Assembly (NCBI RefSeq): GCF_024172095.1 | Contig: NZ_JAMZDX010000002.1 | Coordinates: 744,001 to 808,000, forward strand | Origin: Kitasatospora cinereorecta | Lineage (GTDB): Bacteria; Actinomycetota; Actinomycetes; Streptomycetales; Streptomycetaceae | DNA: 64,000 nucleotides | Reading direction: 5' to 3' | Shown here: one piece after another, positions 42,559 to 50,790 of the stretch | How positions within the stretch are numbered: position 1 is the stretch's first letter | Layout of the letters: each line of letters opens with the position of its first letter | Notes under the pieces: model-generated | Database searches by the model: none | What the model saw: the letters and a program-made list of their open reading frames with translations, nothing else | What the model was told of the DNA's origin: nothing | Made by a program: the position numbers and the translations under genes

Positions 42559-44895
42559 GTGACGGCAAGGAGCGGTGGGGGAAGGGTCGGCAACCTGCCG
42601 ACCGATGTCACCAGCTTCGTCGGACGGCGGCGCGAGATCACCGAGGCGAGGCGGCTGCTGGCGTCCTCCCGCCTGCTGACGCTCACCGGCCCCGGCGGCG
42701 TCGGCAAGACCCGGCTGGCCCTGCGGGTGGCCGAGGCCGCGCGCCGGAGCTTCCCGGACGGCGTGTGGCTGATCGAACTCGCGGACCTGAGCGACCCGTC
42801 GCTGCTCGCCCACACCACCGCGGAGGCGCTGGGCCTGCACGTCGAGACCTCCGGCGACCCGGTCGACCTGGTCATCGACCACCTGGCTGCCCGTACCTCG
42901 CTGCTCGTGCTCGACAACTGCGAGCACCTGGTCGAGCCGTGCGCGCTGTTCGTCGCCGACCTGCTGCGCTCCTGCCCCCGGCTGACCGTGCTGGCGACCG
43001 GCCGGCAGTCGCTCGGCGTCTACGGGGAGAGCATCCAGCTGGTGCCCCCGCTGCCGGTGCCCGATCCGGACGGCGAACTCTCCACGGAGGTGCTGGCCCG
43101 GTACGACTCGGTGGTGCTGTTCGCCGAGCGGGCCCGCGCGGTGCTGCCCGGCTTCGACCCGGGCGCCGCCGACCCGCAGGTGCTGGCCCGGCTGTGCCGC
43201 GAACTCGACGGCATCCCGCTGGCGATCGAGCTGGCGGCGGTCTGGCTGCGGGCGCTGTCGCTCGGCCAGCTGGAGGAGCGGGTCGCCGAGCGCTACCGTC
43301 TGCTCACCACCGGCCCGCGCAGCGCGCCGACCCGGCAGCGGACCCTGCGGGCGCTGATCGACTGGAGCCACGACCTGTGCTCCCGGCCCGAGCAACTGCT
43401 CTGGGCTCGGGCCTCGGTGTTCTCCGGCGGGTTCGACCTGGAGGCCGTCGAGGCGGTCGGCGGCGGTGAGGGGGTGGCGGCCGAGGAGATCCCGGACCTG
43501 GTCCGCTCCCTGGTCGACAAGTCGATCCTGATCCGGGAGGAGCAGGGCGGCGCCGTCCGCTACCGGATGCTGGAGACGGTCCGCGAGTACGGCCAGGAGC
43601 GGCTGGCCGCGGCCGGTGAGGACCCGGCGGTCCGGCGCCGCCACCGCGACTGGTACGCGGACCTGATCGCCCGGTTCGAGGCGGAGTGGATCGGCTCGGA
43701 GCAGGAGGCCTGGCTGGCGCGCCTGCAGCACGAGCACGCCAACCTCCGGGAGGCGCTGCGCTTCTGCCTCGACCGGCCGGAGGAGGCCGTGGTCGCCCTG
43801 CGGATGGCCACCGAGATCGACGAGTACTGGAGCATCCGCGGCATCAACACCGAGGCGCGCTACTGGCTCGACCGGGCCCTGGCCGCCTCCCCGGAGCCCA
43901 GCCGGGAACGCGTCTCGGCCCTGTGCCTGAACGCCTGGTACGCCCTGCTCCAGGGCGACACCAAGGCCGCGCTGCCGCTGCTGGCCGAGGCGGAGGAGCT
44001 GATCGACGCGGTCGGCGGCGGGGGCCGGGCCGCCTTCGTCGCCCAGGTGCGGGGGATGGCCGCACTGTTCTCCGGCGACCTGGACCGGGCGGCGGTCCTG
44101 CTCGGCGAGGCGCTGGACACGTTCCGGGAGGGCCGCCCGCGCGGCGAGCTGTTCGCACTCTCGATGCTCGGCCTGGCCGAGGGGCTCCGAGGCGAACGGG
44201 CGCGCGGCCTCGCCCACTTGGAGGAGTGCCTGACCCTGGCGGGCCGGCGGGGCGAGGTGTACTGGCGCTCCTGGGCCCTGTGGGCGCTCGCCTTCCTGGA
44301 GCTCGGCCACGACCTGGACCGGGCGGAGGCCGCCGCCAAGGAGGCCCTGGCGGTGCACGGCCGGATGCAGAGCAAGCTCGGGGCCGGGTTCACCCTGGAG
44401 ACCCTCGCCTGGGTGAGCGCCCGGCAGGGGCGCGGAGCGCGGGCCGCCACGCTGTTCGGGGCGGTCGCCGCGGCGTGGCGCCAGATGGGCGCCACGCCGG
44501 ACGGCTTCCTCCCGGTCGCGGCCGCCCACCGGCACCACGTGGCGCTGGTCCGCGAGGCGCTCGGTGGGGAGCGCTTCGAAACCGCCTTCCGGCAGGGCGA
44601 GCGGATGACCGCGCCGCGCGCGCTCGACTACGCCCTGGAGACGCCGGGAGCGGCGAAGCCGGAACCGCGGGCGTCCGGCCCCCGGTCGCCGCTGACGCCC
44701 CGGGAGCGGCAGGTCGCCGAGCTGCTCGCCGAGGGGCTCTCCAACAAGGAGATCGCCGCCCGGCTGGTGGTCTCGACCCGGACCGCCGAGACCCATGTCG
44801 ACCACATCCTGAGCAAGCTCGGCCTCACCTCGCGCGCCCAGGTCGCCGCCTGGTCCGCCGCGCACGACCCGGCGCCGAGTCCGGCGGCCGACTGA
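42559..44895 (+). CDS. LuxR-type regulator with N-terminal NTPase domain
   Basis: 778 residues. Walker A GPGGVGKT at 44-51, then LLVLDNCEHLVE as Walker B, GRQSLGVYGE and GIPLAIELAAVWLRALS of an AfsR/STAND-like NB-ARC ATPase. Helical TPR-like repeats follow (about 330-690). The C-terminal LuxR HTH (about 712-770) reads LTPRERQVAELLAEGLSNKEIAARLVVSTRTAETHVDHIL. Such proteins are pathway or global activators in streptomycetes. GTG 42559 with GGAGGG about 11 bases upstream. No small signal-binding domain is visible. Divergent from the sensor phosphatase. Confidence 0.9.
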   Translation: MTARSGGGRVGNLPTDVTSFVGRRREITEARRLLASSRLLTLTGPGGVGKTRLALRVAEAARRSFPDGVWLIELADLSDPSLLAHTTAEALGLHVETSGDPVDLVIDHLAARTSLLVLDNCEHLVEPCALFVADLLRSCPRLTVLATGRQSLGVYGESIQLVPPLPVPDPDGELSTEVLARYDSVVLFAERARAVLPGFDPGAADPQVLARLCRELDGIPLAIELAAVWLRALSLGQLEERVAERYRLLTTGPRSAPTRQRTLRALIDWSHDLCSRPEQLLWARASVFSGGFDLEAVEAVGGGEGVAAEEIPDLVRSLVDKSILIREEQGGAVRYRMLETVREYGQERLAAAGEDPAVRRRHRDWYADLIARFEAEWIGSEQEAWLARLQHEHANLREALRFCLDRPEEAVVALRMATEIDEYWSIRGINTEARYWLDRALAASPEPSRERVSALCLNAWYALLQGDTKAALPLLAEAEELIDAVGGGGRAAFVAQVRGMAALFSGDLDRAAVLLGEALDTFREGRPRGELFALSMLGLAEGLRGERARGLAHLEECLTLAGRRGEVYWRSWALWALAFLELGHDLDRAEAAAKEALAVHGRMQSKLGAGFTLETLAWVSARQGRGARAATLFGAVAAAWRQMGATPDGFLPVAAAHRHHVALVREALGGERFETAFRQGERMTAPRALDYALETPGAAKPEPRASGPRSPLTPRERQVAELLAEGLSNKEIAARLVVSTRTAETHVDHILSKLGLTSRAQVAAWSAAHDPAPSPAAD

Positions 44896-44913
44896 CACCG
44901 GGTGCCACCGGCC

Positions 44914-44943
44914 TTGCCGTCCGCCCGCTATCTGTTCTATAAG
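44914..44943 (+). promoter_or_regulatory. Promoter of the GntR/YtrA gene
   Basis: TTGCCG (44914-44919), 18-bp spacer, TATAAG (44938-44943). The -10 box is inside the 35-bp palindrome at 44926-44960. Implied transcription start near 44950 leaves a leader of about 26 nt to GTG 44976. Confidence 0.6.
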
Positions 44944-44960
44944 TACTAGAGCAGATAGCG
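44926..44960. promoter_or_regulatory. 35-bp palindromic operator of the GntR regulator
   Basis: Arms CGCTATCTG (44926-44934) and CAGATAGCG (44952-44960) are exact complements; inside them TCTA and TAGA also pair, with a T/G mismatch between. It covers the -10 box and the transcription start, so a bound protein would block transcription. YtrA-type regulators are known to bind such long palindromes. Confidence 0.75.
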
Positions 44961-44975
44961 ATGGGCGGAGTCGGT

Positions 44976-45395
44976 GTGATCCTGAACCTTGATCTGAGCA
45001 GCGAGACCCCGATCTACCAGCAGATCCGGGACCAGGTGGTGACGGCCGTCGCCGCCGGGGAGCTCGCCGAGGGCAGCCCGCTGCCCTCGACCCGCCAGCT
45101 GGCGGGCGACCTCGGCATCAACTTCCACACCGTCAACAAGGCCTACGACCTGCTGCGTCGCGAAGGACTGCTGCTGCTCAACCGCAAGAGCGGGGCGGTG
45201 GTCCGGCGCGACGCCCGAACCGGTCCGCCCGAGCCCGGCTTCGCCGAGGAGTGGGGAGCGCGGCTGCGCACCCTGCTCGCCGAGGCGGTGGCCCAGGGCC
45301 TGGACGGCCCCGCCGTCCTCGCGGCCTGCGGGGCGACGCTGGACGGGTTCGGGGACGAGCGGGCGCACACATCTACCGAGGGGGAACCGCAGTGA
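44976..45395 (+). CDS. GntR-family (YtrA subfamily) regulator
   Basis: 139 residues. A wHTH of the GntR type fills residues 1-75 (IYQQIRDQVVTAVAAGELAEGSPLPSTRQLAGDLGINFHTVNKAY split: SPLPSTRQLA and NFHTVNKAYDLL), and a short C-terminal helical tail marks the YtrA subfamily, which lacks a large ligand domain. GTG 44976 (MILNLDLSS) fits the family and has GGAG five bases upstream; ATG 44961 lies in the operator and nearly at the transcription start. Its stop overlaps the next gene by four bases (GTGA), so the two form an operon, and the palindrome before it suggests autorepression. Confidence 0.9.
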   Translation: MILNLDLSSETPIYQQIRDQVVTAVAAGELAEGSPLPSTRQLAGDLGINFHTVNKAYDLLRREGLLLLNRKSGAVVRRDARTGPPEPGFAEEWGARLRTLLAEAVAQGLDGPAVLAACGATLDGFGDERAHTSTEGEPQ

Positions 45396-46531
45396 ACGTG
45401 GCGGTGGTGGTTTCCGGGGCACTCGTCCCCGGGTTCGTGCTGGTGCTGTCCTGGCTGATGCCGTCGTTGACCCCGCCGGACCTGCAGTTCGGCGTCCGGA
45501 TCCCGGCGGCGCGGCGACAGGAGGCGGTGATCGCCGACCAGCTGCGGTCCTACCGGCGGTGGCTGGCCGCCTGGGGCGCCGCCGTCCTGGTGGCCGGCTG
45601 CGCCCTGGCCCTCGCGGTCGGCGACCGCAACGGGGGAGCGGCCGTCGCGGCCGCCCTCCTCCCGGCGCTCGCCGCCCTCGCCGTCACCCTGGCCGGCTAC
45701 GTCCGGGCCCGCCGGGTGATCCTCGCGGCCAAGCGGGCCGGCGGCTGGTACGACGGACTGCGCCAGGGCGTGGCGGCCGACACCTCGCTGCGGACCGGAC
45801 CGCGGCCCTTCCCGTGGCTGTGGGCGCTGCCGCCGGTCCTGCTGACCGCGGCGACGGCGGTGATCGGCGCGGTCCGCTACGACGCCATGCCGCAGCGCCT
45901 GCCGATGCACTTCGGCGGGGACGGCACGGTCGACCGGTTCGCGGAGAAGTCCTTCGCCGCCGCCTTCACGCCCGTCCTCAGCCAACTCGGCCTGACCGTC
46001 CTGATCCTGGCCGTGGTGTGGGCCGTCCAGCGCGGGCGGGCCGACCTCGACCCGGCCCGCCCGACGACCAGCGCGGCGCGCCACCGCCGGTACGTCGCCC
46101 GGCTCGGCGCAGCCCTGCTGGTGATGGCCGCCTCCGTCGACCTGTCGATGCTGCTGGCCGCGCTCAAGATCTGGAGCGGCGCCCGGACCGTCCCGCCCGT
46201 GCCGCTGCTGGCGCCGGTGGTGTTCGGGCTCGCGGTGGTCACCGTGGTCGCCGTCCGCACCGGGCAGGGCGGCACCCGGCTGCGGGGCGGCGCGGCCGAC
46301 GGGACGGACGGGCCGGACGAGGCCGCCGAGCCGGACACCGGCCTGGTCCACGCCGACGACGACCGTCACTGGCGGGCCGGCGGCACCGTCTACGTCAACC
46401 GGCAGGACCCGGCCATGCTCGTCCCCAAGCGCTTCGGCATCGGCTGGACGGTCAACCTCGGCAATCCGCGGGCGGTGCTGCTGCTCGCCCTGGTCGCCGC
46501 CCTGGTCGTGGTGCTCTCGCTGGCCGGCTGA
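45392..46531 (+). CDS. DUF1648/DUF5808 membrane protein
   Basis: 379 residues. Membrane helices at the N-terminus (VVVSGALVPGFVLVLSWLM), two at 55-100, a DUF1648 segment (RYDAMPQRLPMHFGGDGTVDRF), further helices, and a C-terminal DUF5808-like unit (HWRAGGTVYVNRQDP, RFGIGWTVNLGNP) ending in a last helix. DUF1648 occurs in SdpI-like immunity/transport proteins. Cotranscribed with the GntR regulator, the usual YtrA arrangement with a membrane protein; here there is no ABC transporter. Ends 13 bp before the convergent pstS. Confidence 0.85.
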   Translation: MNVAVVVSGALVPGFVLVLSWLMPSLTPPDLQFGVRIPAARRQEAVIADQLRSYRRWLAAWGAAVLVAGCALALAVGDRNGGAAVAAALLPALAALAVTLAGYVRARRVILAAKRAGGWYDGLRQGVAADTSLRTGPRPFPWLWALPPVLLTAATAVIGAVRYDAMPQRLPMHFGGDGTVDRFAEKSFAAAFTPVLSQLGLTVLILAVVWAVQRGRADLDPARPTTSAARHRRYVARLGAALLVMAASVDLSMLLAALKIWSGARTVPPVPLLAPVVFGLAVVTVVAVRTGQGGTRLRGGAADGTDGPDEAAEPDTGLVHADDDRHWRAGGTVYVNRQDPAMLVPKRFGIGWTVNLGNPRAVLLLALVAALVVVLSLAG

Positions 46532-46544
46532 CGGCGCCGAGGCG

Positions 46545-47672
46545 TCAGGACAGGGTGGGGATCACGTTCTTCACCTGGGAGGTGATCGCCGAGGGGAGCG
46601 GGACGTACCCCTGCGAGCCGATGGCCTGCTGGGCGGAGTCGCTGCTGGTGTACGCGAGGAAGGACTTGAGCGCGTCCAGGGTGGCGGCCTTGTTGCCCTT
46701 GTCGCAGACGATCTCGTAGGTGACCAGCACCAGCGGGTACGCGCCCTCGTCCTGGGTGGCGTAGTTGAGGTTGAGGGCCAGGTCGTTGCCCGTCCCGGCG
46801 GGCTGGGCCTTGGCGATGGTGGTGGCCGCGTTGGCGGCGGTGGCGTCGACCGGCTTGGACGCGCCGGTGGCGATCGCGGCGCTCTTCAGGCCGTTGGTCT
46901 GCGCGAAGGACAGCTCGACGTAGCCGATCGAGTTCTTCACCTGCTTGACCTGGGCGGCCACGCCGGCCGAGCCGTTGGCGGACTGCCCGCCCTTGCCCGC
47001 CCAGGTCTTGGACGCCGGGTACGGCCAGGTGCCGTTGGAGGCCACCGCCAGGTAGCCGGTCAGGTTGGCGGTGGTGCCCGAGTCGTCGGAGCGGTGGACG
47101 GACTGGATGTCGGCGTCCGGCAGCGCGACTCCGGGGTTGAGCGCGGTGATCGCCGGGTCGTTCCACTTGGTGATCTCGGAGTTGAAGATCTTGGCGATGG
47201 TCTGGCCGTTCAGCACCAGGTGGTCCACCCCGTCGATGTTGTACACGACCGAGATCAGGCCGCCGACCATCGGGAGGTCGATGCCCTGGCCGCCCGTGCA
47301 GACCTGCTTGGACGCGTCGATCTCGCTCTGCTTGAGCGCGGCGTCCGATCCGGCGAAGGCGACCTTGCCCTGGTTGAACTGCTGGATGCCCGCACCCGAG
47401 CCGCCACCGCCGTAGGTGACCGTGATGCTCGGGCAGCCCGAGCTGAACGCGGCCTTCCAGACGTCCATCGCGTTCGCCTGCGCGGTCGAACCCGCGCCCA
47501 GCAGCTGACCGGAGCCGTGGCAGGCGACGAAGGCGGCGGTCACCTCGCCGGACGGCGAGGACGTACCGGAGGTGCCGGACTCCGAGCCGCAGCCGGTGGC
47601 GGACGCCAGCACGGCGAGCACGGCGGCGCCGCCGGAGAGGGTACGGAGGAGGGGGGAGGGCCGACGGGACAT
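46545..47672 (-). CDS. pstS: Phosphate-binding lipoprotein PstS
   Basis: High-affinity phosphate-binding protein. 375 residues. Lipoprotein signal with lipobox ASATGC and Cys28 as the acylation site, then a Ser/Gly linker. Phosphate-site segments are present: GAGSTAQANAMDVW, GSDAALK, HRSDDSGTTANLTGYL and KNSIGYVELSFAQ. ATG 47672 with AGGAG upstream; longer frame is not lipoprotein-like. No pstC, pstA, pstB or phoU gene lies on either side in the window, and I see no PHO-box-like GTTCACC repeat upstream, which is unusual for a PstS. Confidence 0.93.
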   Translation of the reverse strand: MSRRPSPLLRTLSGGAAVLAVLASATGCGSESGTSGTSSPSGEVTAAFVACHGSGQLLGAGSTAQANAMDVWKAAFSSGCPSITVTYGGGGSGAGIQQFNQGKVAFAGSDAALKQSEIDASKQVCTGGQGIDLPMVGGLISVVYNIDGVDHLVLNGQTIAKIFNSEITKWNDPAITALNPGVALPDADIQSVHRSDDSGTTANLTGYLAVASNGTWPYPASKTWAGKGGQSANGSAGVAAQVKQVKNSIGYVELSFAQTNGLKSAAIATGASKPVDATAANAATTIAKAQPAGTGNDLALNLNYATQDEGAYPLVLVTYEIVCDKGNKAATLDALKSFLAYTSSDSAQQAIGSQGYVPLPSAITSQVKNVIPTLS

Positions 47673-47813
47673 CAGGGGACTCCTGCGGGAAGGGGGGCCA
47701 CGGCCGACGCGGTCATCATGGCCGAGGCCCTCGCGGCCGGTGCCGACGACATGCCGCCGCCGCCCGGTCGGAGTACCGCCTCGGTCACGGCACGGCACGG
47801 TTCGGGGCAGGCC

Positions 47814-49148
47814 GTGGGGCGGCGCGACGGCCGGGCGGCACGTCTGGTTCGATCAAGGGGCGCCATCGCCATCGCACCTCTGGAGCAGGTCCTGAACACG
47901 ATCCAAGCCGAGACCCTGTCGGCCGTCCTGCTGCTCGTGGTGCTGGTCTGCGCCGTGGTCCGGCCTTGGGGGTGGCCCGAGGCGGTGGCCGCGGTGCCGG
48001 CCGCGGGGATCGTGATCGCCACCGGTGCCATCACCCCGGCGCACGCCGCCGAGGAGGCCCAGCGGCTCGGACCGGTGATCGGCTTCCTCGCCGCGGTGCT
48101 GGTCCTCGCCAAACTGTGCGACGACGAGGGACTGTTCCACGCCTGCGGAGCCTGGATGGCCCGCACCTCGGCCGGCCGGCCCCGCCGCCTGCTGGCGCAG
48201 GTGTTCGTCGTGGCCTCGGTGGTCACCGCGGTGCTCAGCCTGGACGCCACCGTGGTGCTGCTCACCCCGGTGGTGTTCGCCACCGCCGCCCGGCTCGGCG
48301 CCCGCCCGAAACCCCACCTGTACGCCTGCGCCCACCTGTCGAACACCGCCTCACTGCTGCTGCCGGTCTCCAACCTGACCAACCTGCTGGCGTTCGAGGC
48401 CAGCGGCCTGGCCTTCACCCGGTTCGCCGCGCTGATGACCCTGCCCTGGCTCGCCGCGATCGGCGTCGAGTACCTGGTGCTGCGCCGCTTCTTCGCCGCC
48501 GACCTGGACGCGGACGCCCCGGCGCCGGACGGCGACGTCCCGCCGGAGATGCCGCTGTTCGCCCTGGTGACGGTGGCGGCGACGCTGGCCGGGTTCGTCC
48601 TCACCTCGGCGCTCGGCATCTCCCCGGCCTGGGCGGCGCTGGCCGGCGCCCTGGTGCTCGCCGTCCGGGCGCTCGTCGACCGGCGGACCACCCCGACCGC
48701 CATCGTGCGGTCCGCCGCCCTGCCGTTCCTCGCCTTCGTGCTCGGGCTCGGCATCGTGGTCCGGGCCGTGGTCGACAACGGGCTCGCCGCCGGCCTCGCC
48801 CACCTCGTCCCGCACGGCACCTCGCTGCCCGCCCTGCTCGGCCTGGCCGCGCTCGCCGCCGTCCTCGCCAACGTCATCAACAACCTGCCCGCGACGCTCG
48901 TCCTGGTCCCGCTCGCCGCCCCCGCCGGAGCCGGCGCGGTGCTGGCGGTGCTGATCGGCGTCAACATCGGCCCCAACCTCACGTACGCCGGGTCGCTCGC
49001 CACCCTGCTGTGGCGCCGGATCGTCCGGGAGGAGGGCACCGAGGTGCGACTCGGCGAGTTCACCCGGCTCGGCCTGCTCACGGTGCCCGGGACCCTGGTG
49101 GTCGCCGTGCTCGGCCTGTGGGTGTCGCTGCAGGTCATCGGCGTCTGA
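47814..49148 (+). CDS. SLC13/ArsB-like membrane carrier
   Basis: About 444 residues and 11-12 membrane helices. Family features: APLEQVLNTI at the start, LDATVVLLTPVVFATAARLG (helix with conserved Asp), YACAHLSNTASLLLPVSNLTNLLAF (SNTAS/LPVSN-like substrate-binding signature) and a second NNLPATLVLVP in the C-terminal half. The paired Asn-rich loops resemble Na+- or H+-coupled anion carriers (SLC13, ArsB). Substrate unknown. The start is uncertain: GTG 47814 is the only common start nearby, but homologs seem to begin near 47880. Confidence 0.82.
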   Translation: MGRRDGRAARLVRSRGAIAIAPLEQVLNTIQAETLSAVLLLVVLVCAVVRPWGWPEAVAAVPAAGIVIATGAITPAHAAEEAQRLGPVIGFLAAVLVLAKLCDDEGLFHACGAWMARTSAGRPRRLLAQVFVVASVVTAVLSLDATVVLLTPVVFATAARLGARPKPHLYACAHLSNTASLLLPVSNLTNLLAFEASGLAFTRFAALMTLPWLAAIGVEYLVLRRFFAADLDADAPAPDGDVPPEMPLFALVTVAATLAGFVLTSALGISPAWAALAGALVLAVRALVDRRTTPTAIVRSAALPFLAFVLGLGIVVRAVVDNGLAAGLAHLVPHGTSLPALLGLAALAAVLANVINNLPATLVLVPLAAPAGAGAVLAVLIGVNIGPNLTYAGSLATLLWRRIVREEGTEVRLGEFTRLGLLTVPGTLVVAVLGLWVSLQVIGV

Positions 49149-49267
49149 GCGGCCGGCTCCCGTACGGTGTCGGGCGGGTCGGGCGGGTCGGGTGGCCGTG
49201 GTCAAAGCCCTGGCAAAGATCCGCGAGCCGCGGGTCACCGCTTCGGACCGGCGTCGTTAGACCGCCC

Positions 49268-49492
49268 GTGATCGACACCGACGTACTCGCAACAGTGCAG
49301 CTCGCCGCCATGGTCTGCGTCTGCGGCGCCGCCAGGACCAGCTGTCCCGACTGCACCGGCACGGGGTACCAGCCGCACACCCGGCCCCGCACCGACTGCC
49401 CGACCTGCCTCGGGATCGGCGCCAGCCGCTCCCACGACTGGGAGTGCCCCGGCCTGCACGTCACCCTCGGCGCGGGCGGTCCCCACGGGTAG
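49268..49492 (+). CDS. Small zinc-ribbon protein (DnaJ-like CxxCxGxG)
   Basis: 74 residues with CVCG at about 17-20, CPDCTGTGY and CPTCLGIG, i.e. two C-x-x-C-x-G-x-G repeats as in the DnaJ zinc domain, then WECPG. Likely a zinc-binding protein; partner unknown. Start GTG 49268; another GTG exists further on. Third codon positions are nearly all G or C and the pattern matches small Streptomyces proteins, so I call it real. Ends two bases before the convergent permease gene, with stops almost touching. Confidence 0.7.
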   Translation: MIDTDVLATVQLAAMVCVCGAARTSCPDCTGTGYQPHTRPRTDCPTCLGIGASRSHDWECPGLHVTLGAGGPHG

Positions 49493-49494
49493 CG

Positions 49495-50676
49495 CTACGG
49501 GTGGTGGGCGGCGTGGTCCGCGGTCGGAGCGGCCGGGGGCGGGGCGCCGCCCATCATCCGGAGCATCCCGCGGCCGCCCGTGCGCAGGAAGCGGACCACC
49601 AGGGCGGCCGCCACCAGCAGGAAGAGGATGTTGAGCCAGGCGGTGTAGTCCCAGGACACGCCCTCGGTGGGCACCTCGGCGTCGGCCTGGTCCGGGATCA
49701 GACCGAGCGCGCCGAACAGGATCTCCACCACGTACCCCGCCGCGACCACCGCCGTGTAGAAGGTCGCGAGGATGAAGAGCATCATCCGGCGGCCGTAGTA
49801 GTTCCGGTAGATGTGCAGGATCGGCAGGATCAGCAGGTCGGCGAAGATGAACGAGATCACGCCGCCGAAGCTGATGCCGCCCTTCCAGAGCACCACCGCC
49901 AGCGGCACGTTGCCGATCGAGCAGACGAACGAGGCGATCGCGACCAGCGGGCCGATCAGCGGTCCCCAGATCTTCGAGGCGAGCGGGTGGCCCTCCAGGA
50001 AGAGCGCCTGCCAGAACGAGTCCGGTACCCAGGCGGCGATGGCGCCGGCGATCAGCAGACCGGCCACCAGGTCCTTCCAGATCGCCGCCCACTCCATCAC
50101 GAAGACGTGCGAGGTCGACGTCAGACCGGCCGGCGAGAACAGGCGGCGCCGGAAGCCGCCCTCGCCCGCCACCGACATGTCCATCGCGGCGTGCCCCTCC
50201 ATCGACCCGGCCACCCCGCGTTCCGCCTGCGCGCGGGCCCGCTCCAGCAGCCGGGCACGCAGGAAGAGGCGGAACAGCACCGCCAGGACGACGATCATGA
50301 CCGGCCCGCCGACGAACTCCGCGACGGTGAACTGCCAGCCCATCAACAGCGCCAGGATCACGCCGAGTTCGACCACCAGATTGGTCGAGGCGATCTCGAA
50401 CGCCATCGCGGCGGTGAAGTCCGCGCCCTTGCGGAACAGCGAACGGGCCAGCGCCACGGCCGCGTACGAGCACGAGGACGACGCCGCGCCGAGCAGCGCC
50501 GCGACGCCCAGCGTGCGCGGCCGGTCGTCCCCCAGCAGCCCGGCGACGGTCGACTTGCGCACCACCGCCTGGACGATCGCCGACAGCAGGAACCCCAGGA
50601 TCAGCGCCCAGGTGATCTCCCAGGTCATCGACCCGGTGATGGACAGGGCGTGCAGGACCGCGTCGACGGCGGACAT
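49495..50676 (-). CDS. ArsP-like permease (UPF0718/DUF318)
   Basis: 393 residues, eight or more membrane helices. Signature pieces are GAASSSCSYAAVALARSLFRKGA and ASFVCSIGNVPLAVVLWKGG, two Cys-containing repeats of the permease family that includes ArsP (organoarsenical export), plus WALILGFLLSAIVQAVV. Substrate unknown; the Cys pair would fit metal or metalloid transport as an inference. ATG 50676 with GGGAG upstream. It lies next to the SLC13/ArsB-like carrier, but no arsR or arsC is present. Confidence 0.85.
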   Translation of the reverse strand: MSAVDAVLHALSITGSMTWEITWALILGFLLSAIVQAVVRKSTVAGLLGDDRPRTLGVAALLGAASSSCSYAAVALARSLFRKGADFTAAMAFEIASTNLVVELGVILALLMGWQFTVAEFVGGPVMIVVLAVLFRLFLRARLLERARAQAERGVAGSMEGHAAMDMSVAGEGGFRRRLFSPAGLTSTSHVFVMEWAAIWKDLVAGLLIAGAIAAWVPDSFWQALFLEGHPLASKIWGPLIGPLVAIASFVCSIGNVPLAVVLWKGGISFGGVISFIFADLLILPILHIYRNYYGRRMMLFILATFYTAVVAAGYVVEILFGALGLIPDQADAEVPTEGVSWDYTAWLNILFLLVAAALVVRFLRTGGRGMLRMMGGAPPPAAPTADHAAHHP

Positions 50677-50790
50677 GGTCTCAGGCTCCCTTGCGCTGGA
50701 CGTCACCGACTGCATCATCGTGCCCACCCGACCCGAATCCACGCAGGCACGAACGGAGGACCCCGGCCCACGAGCCTCGCGGCCGACACC

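Noticed and set aside
42985..44895. CRISPR, phage or IS content in the accessory regions
   Set aside because: No regularly spaced repeats, integrase, transposase or terminal inverted repeats were seen; the IS30-like HTH at 34887-35639 is part of a regulator, not a transposase.
47673..47813. PHO boxes upstream of pstS
   Set aside because: No GTTCACC-like 11-bp direct repeats; only a GGTCACGG..CACGGTTC stretch that does not match.
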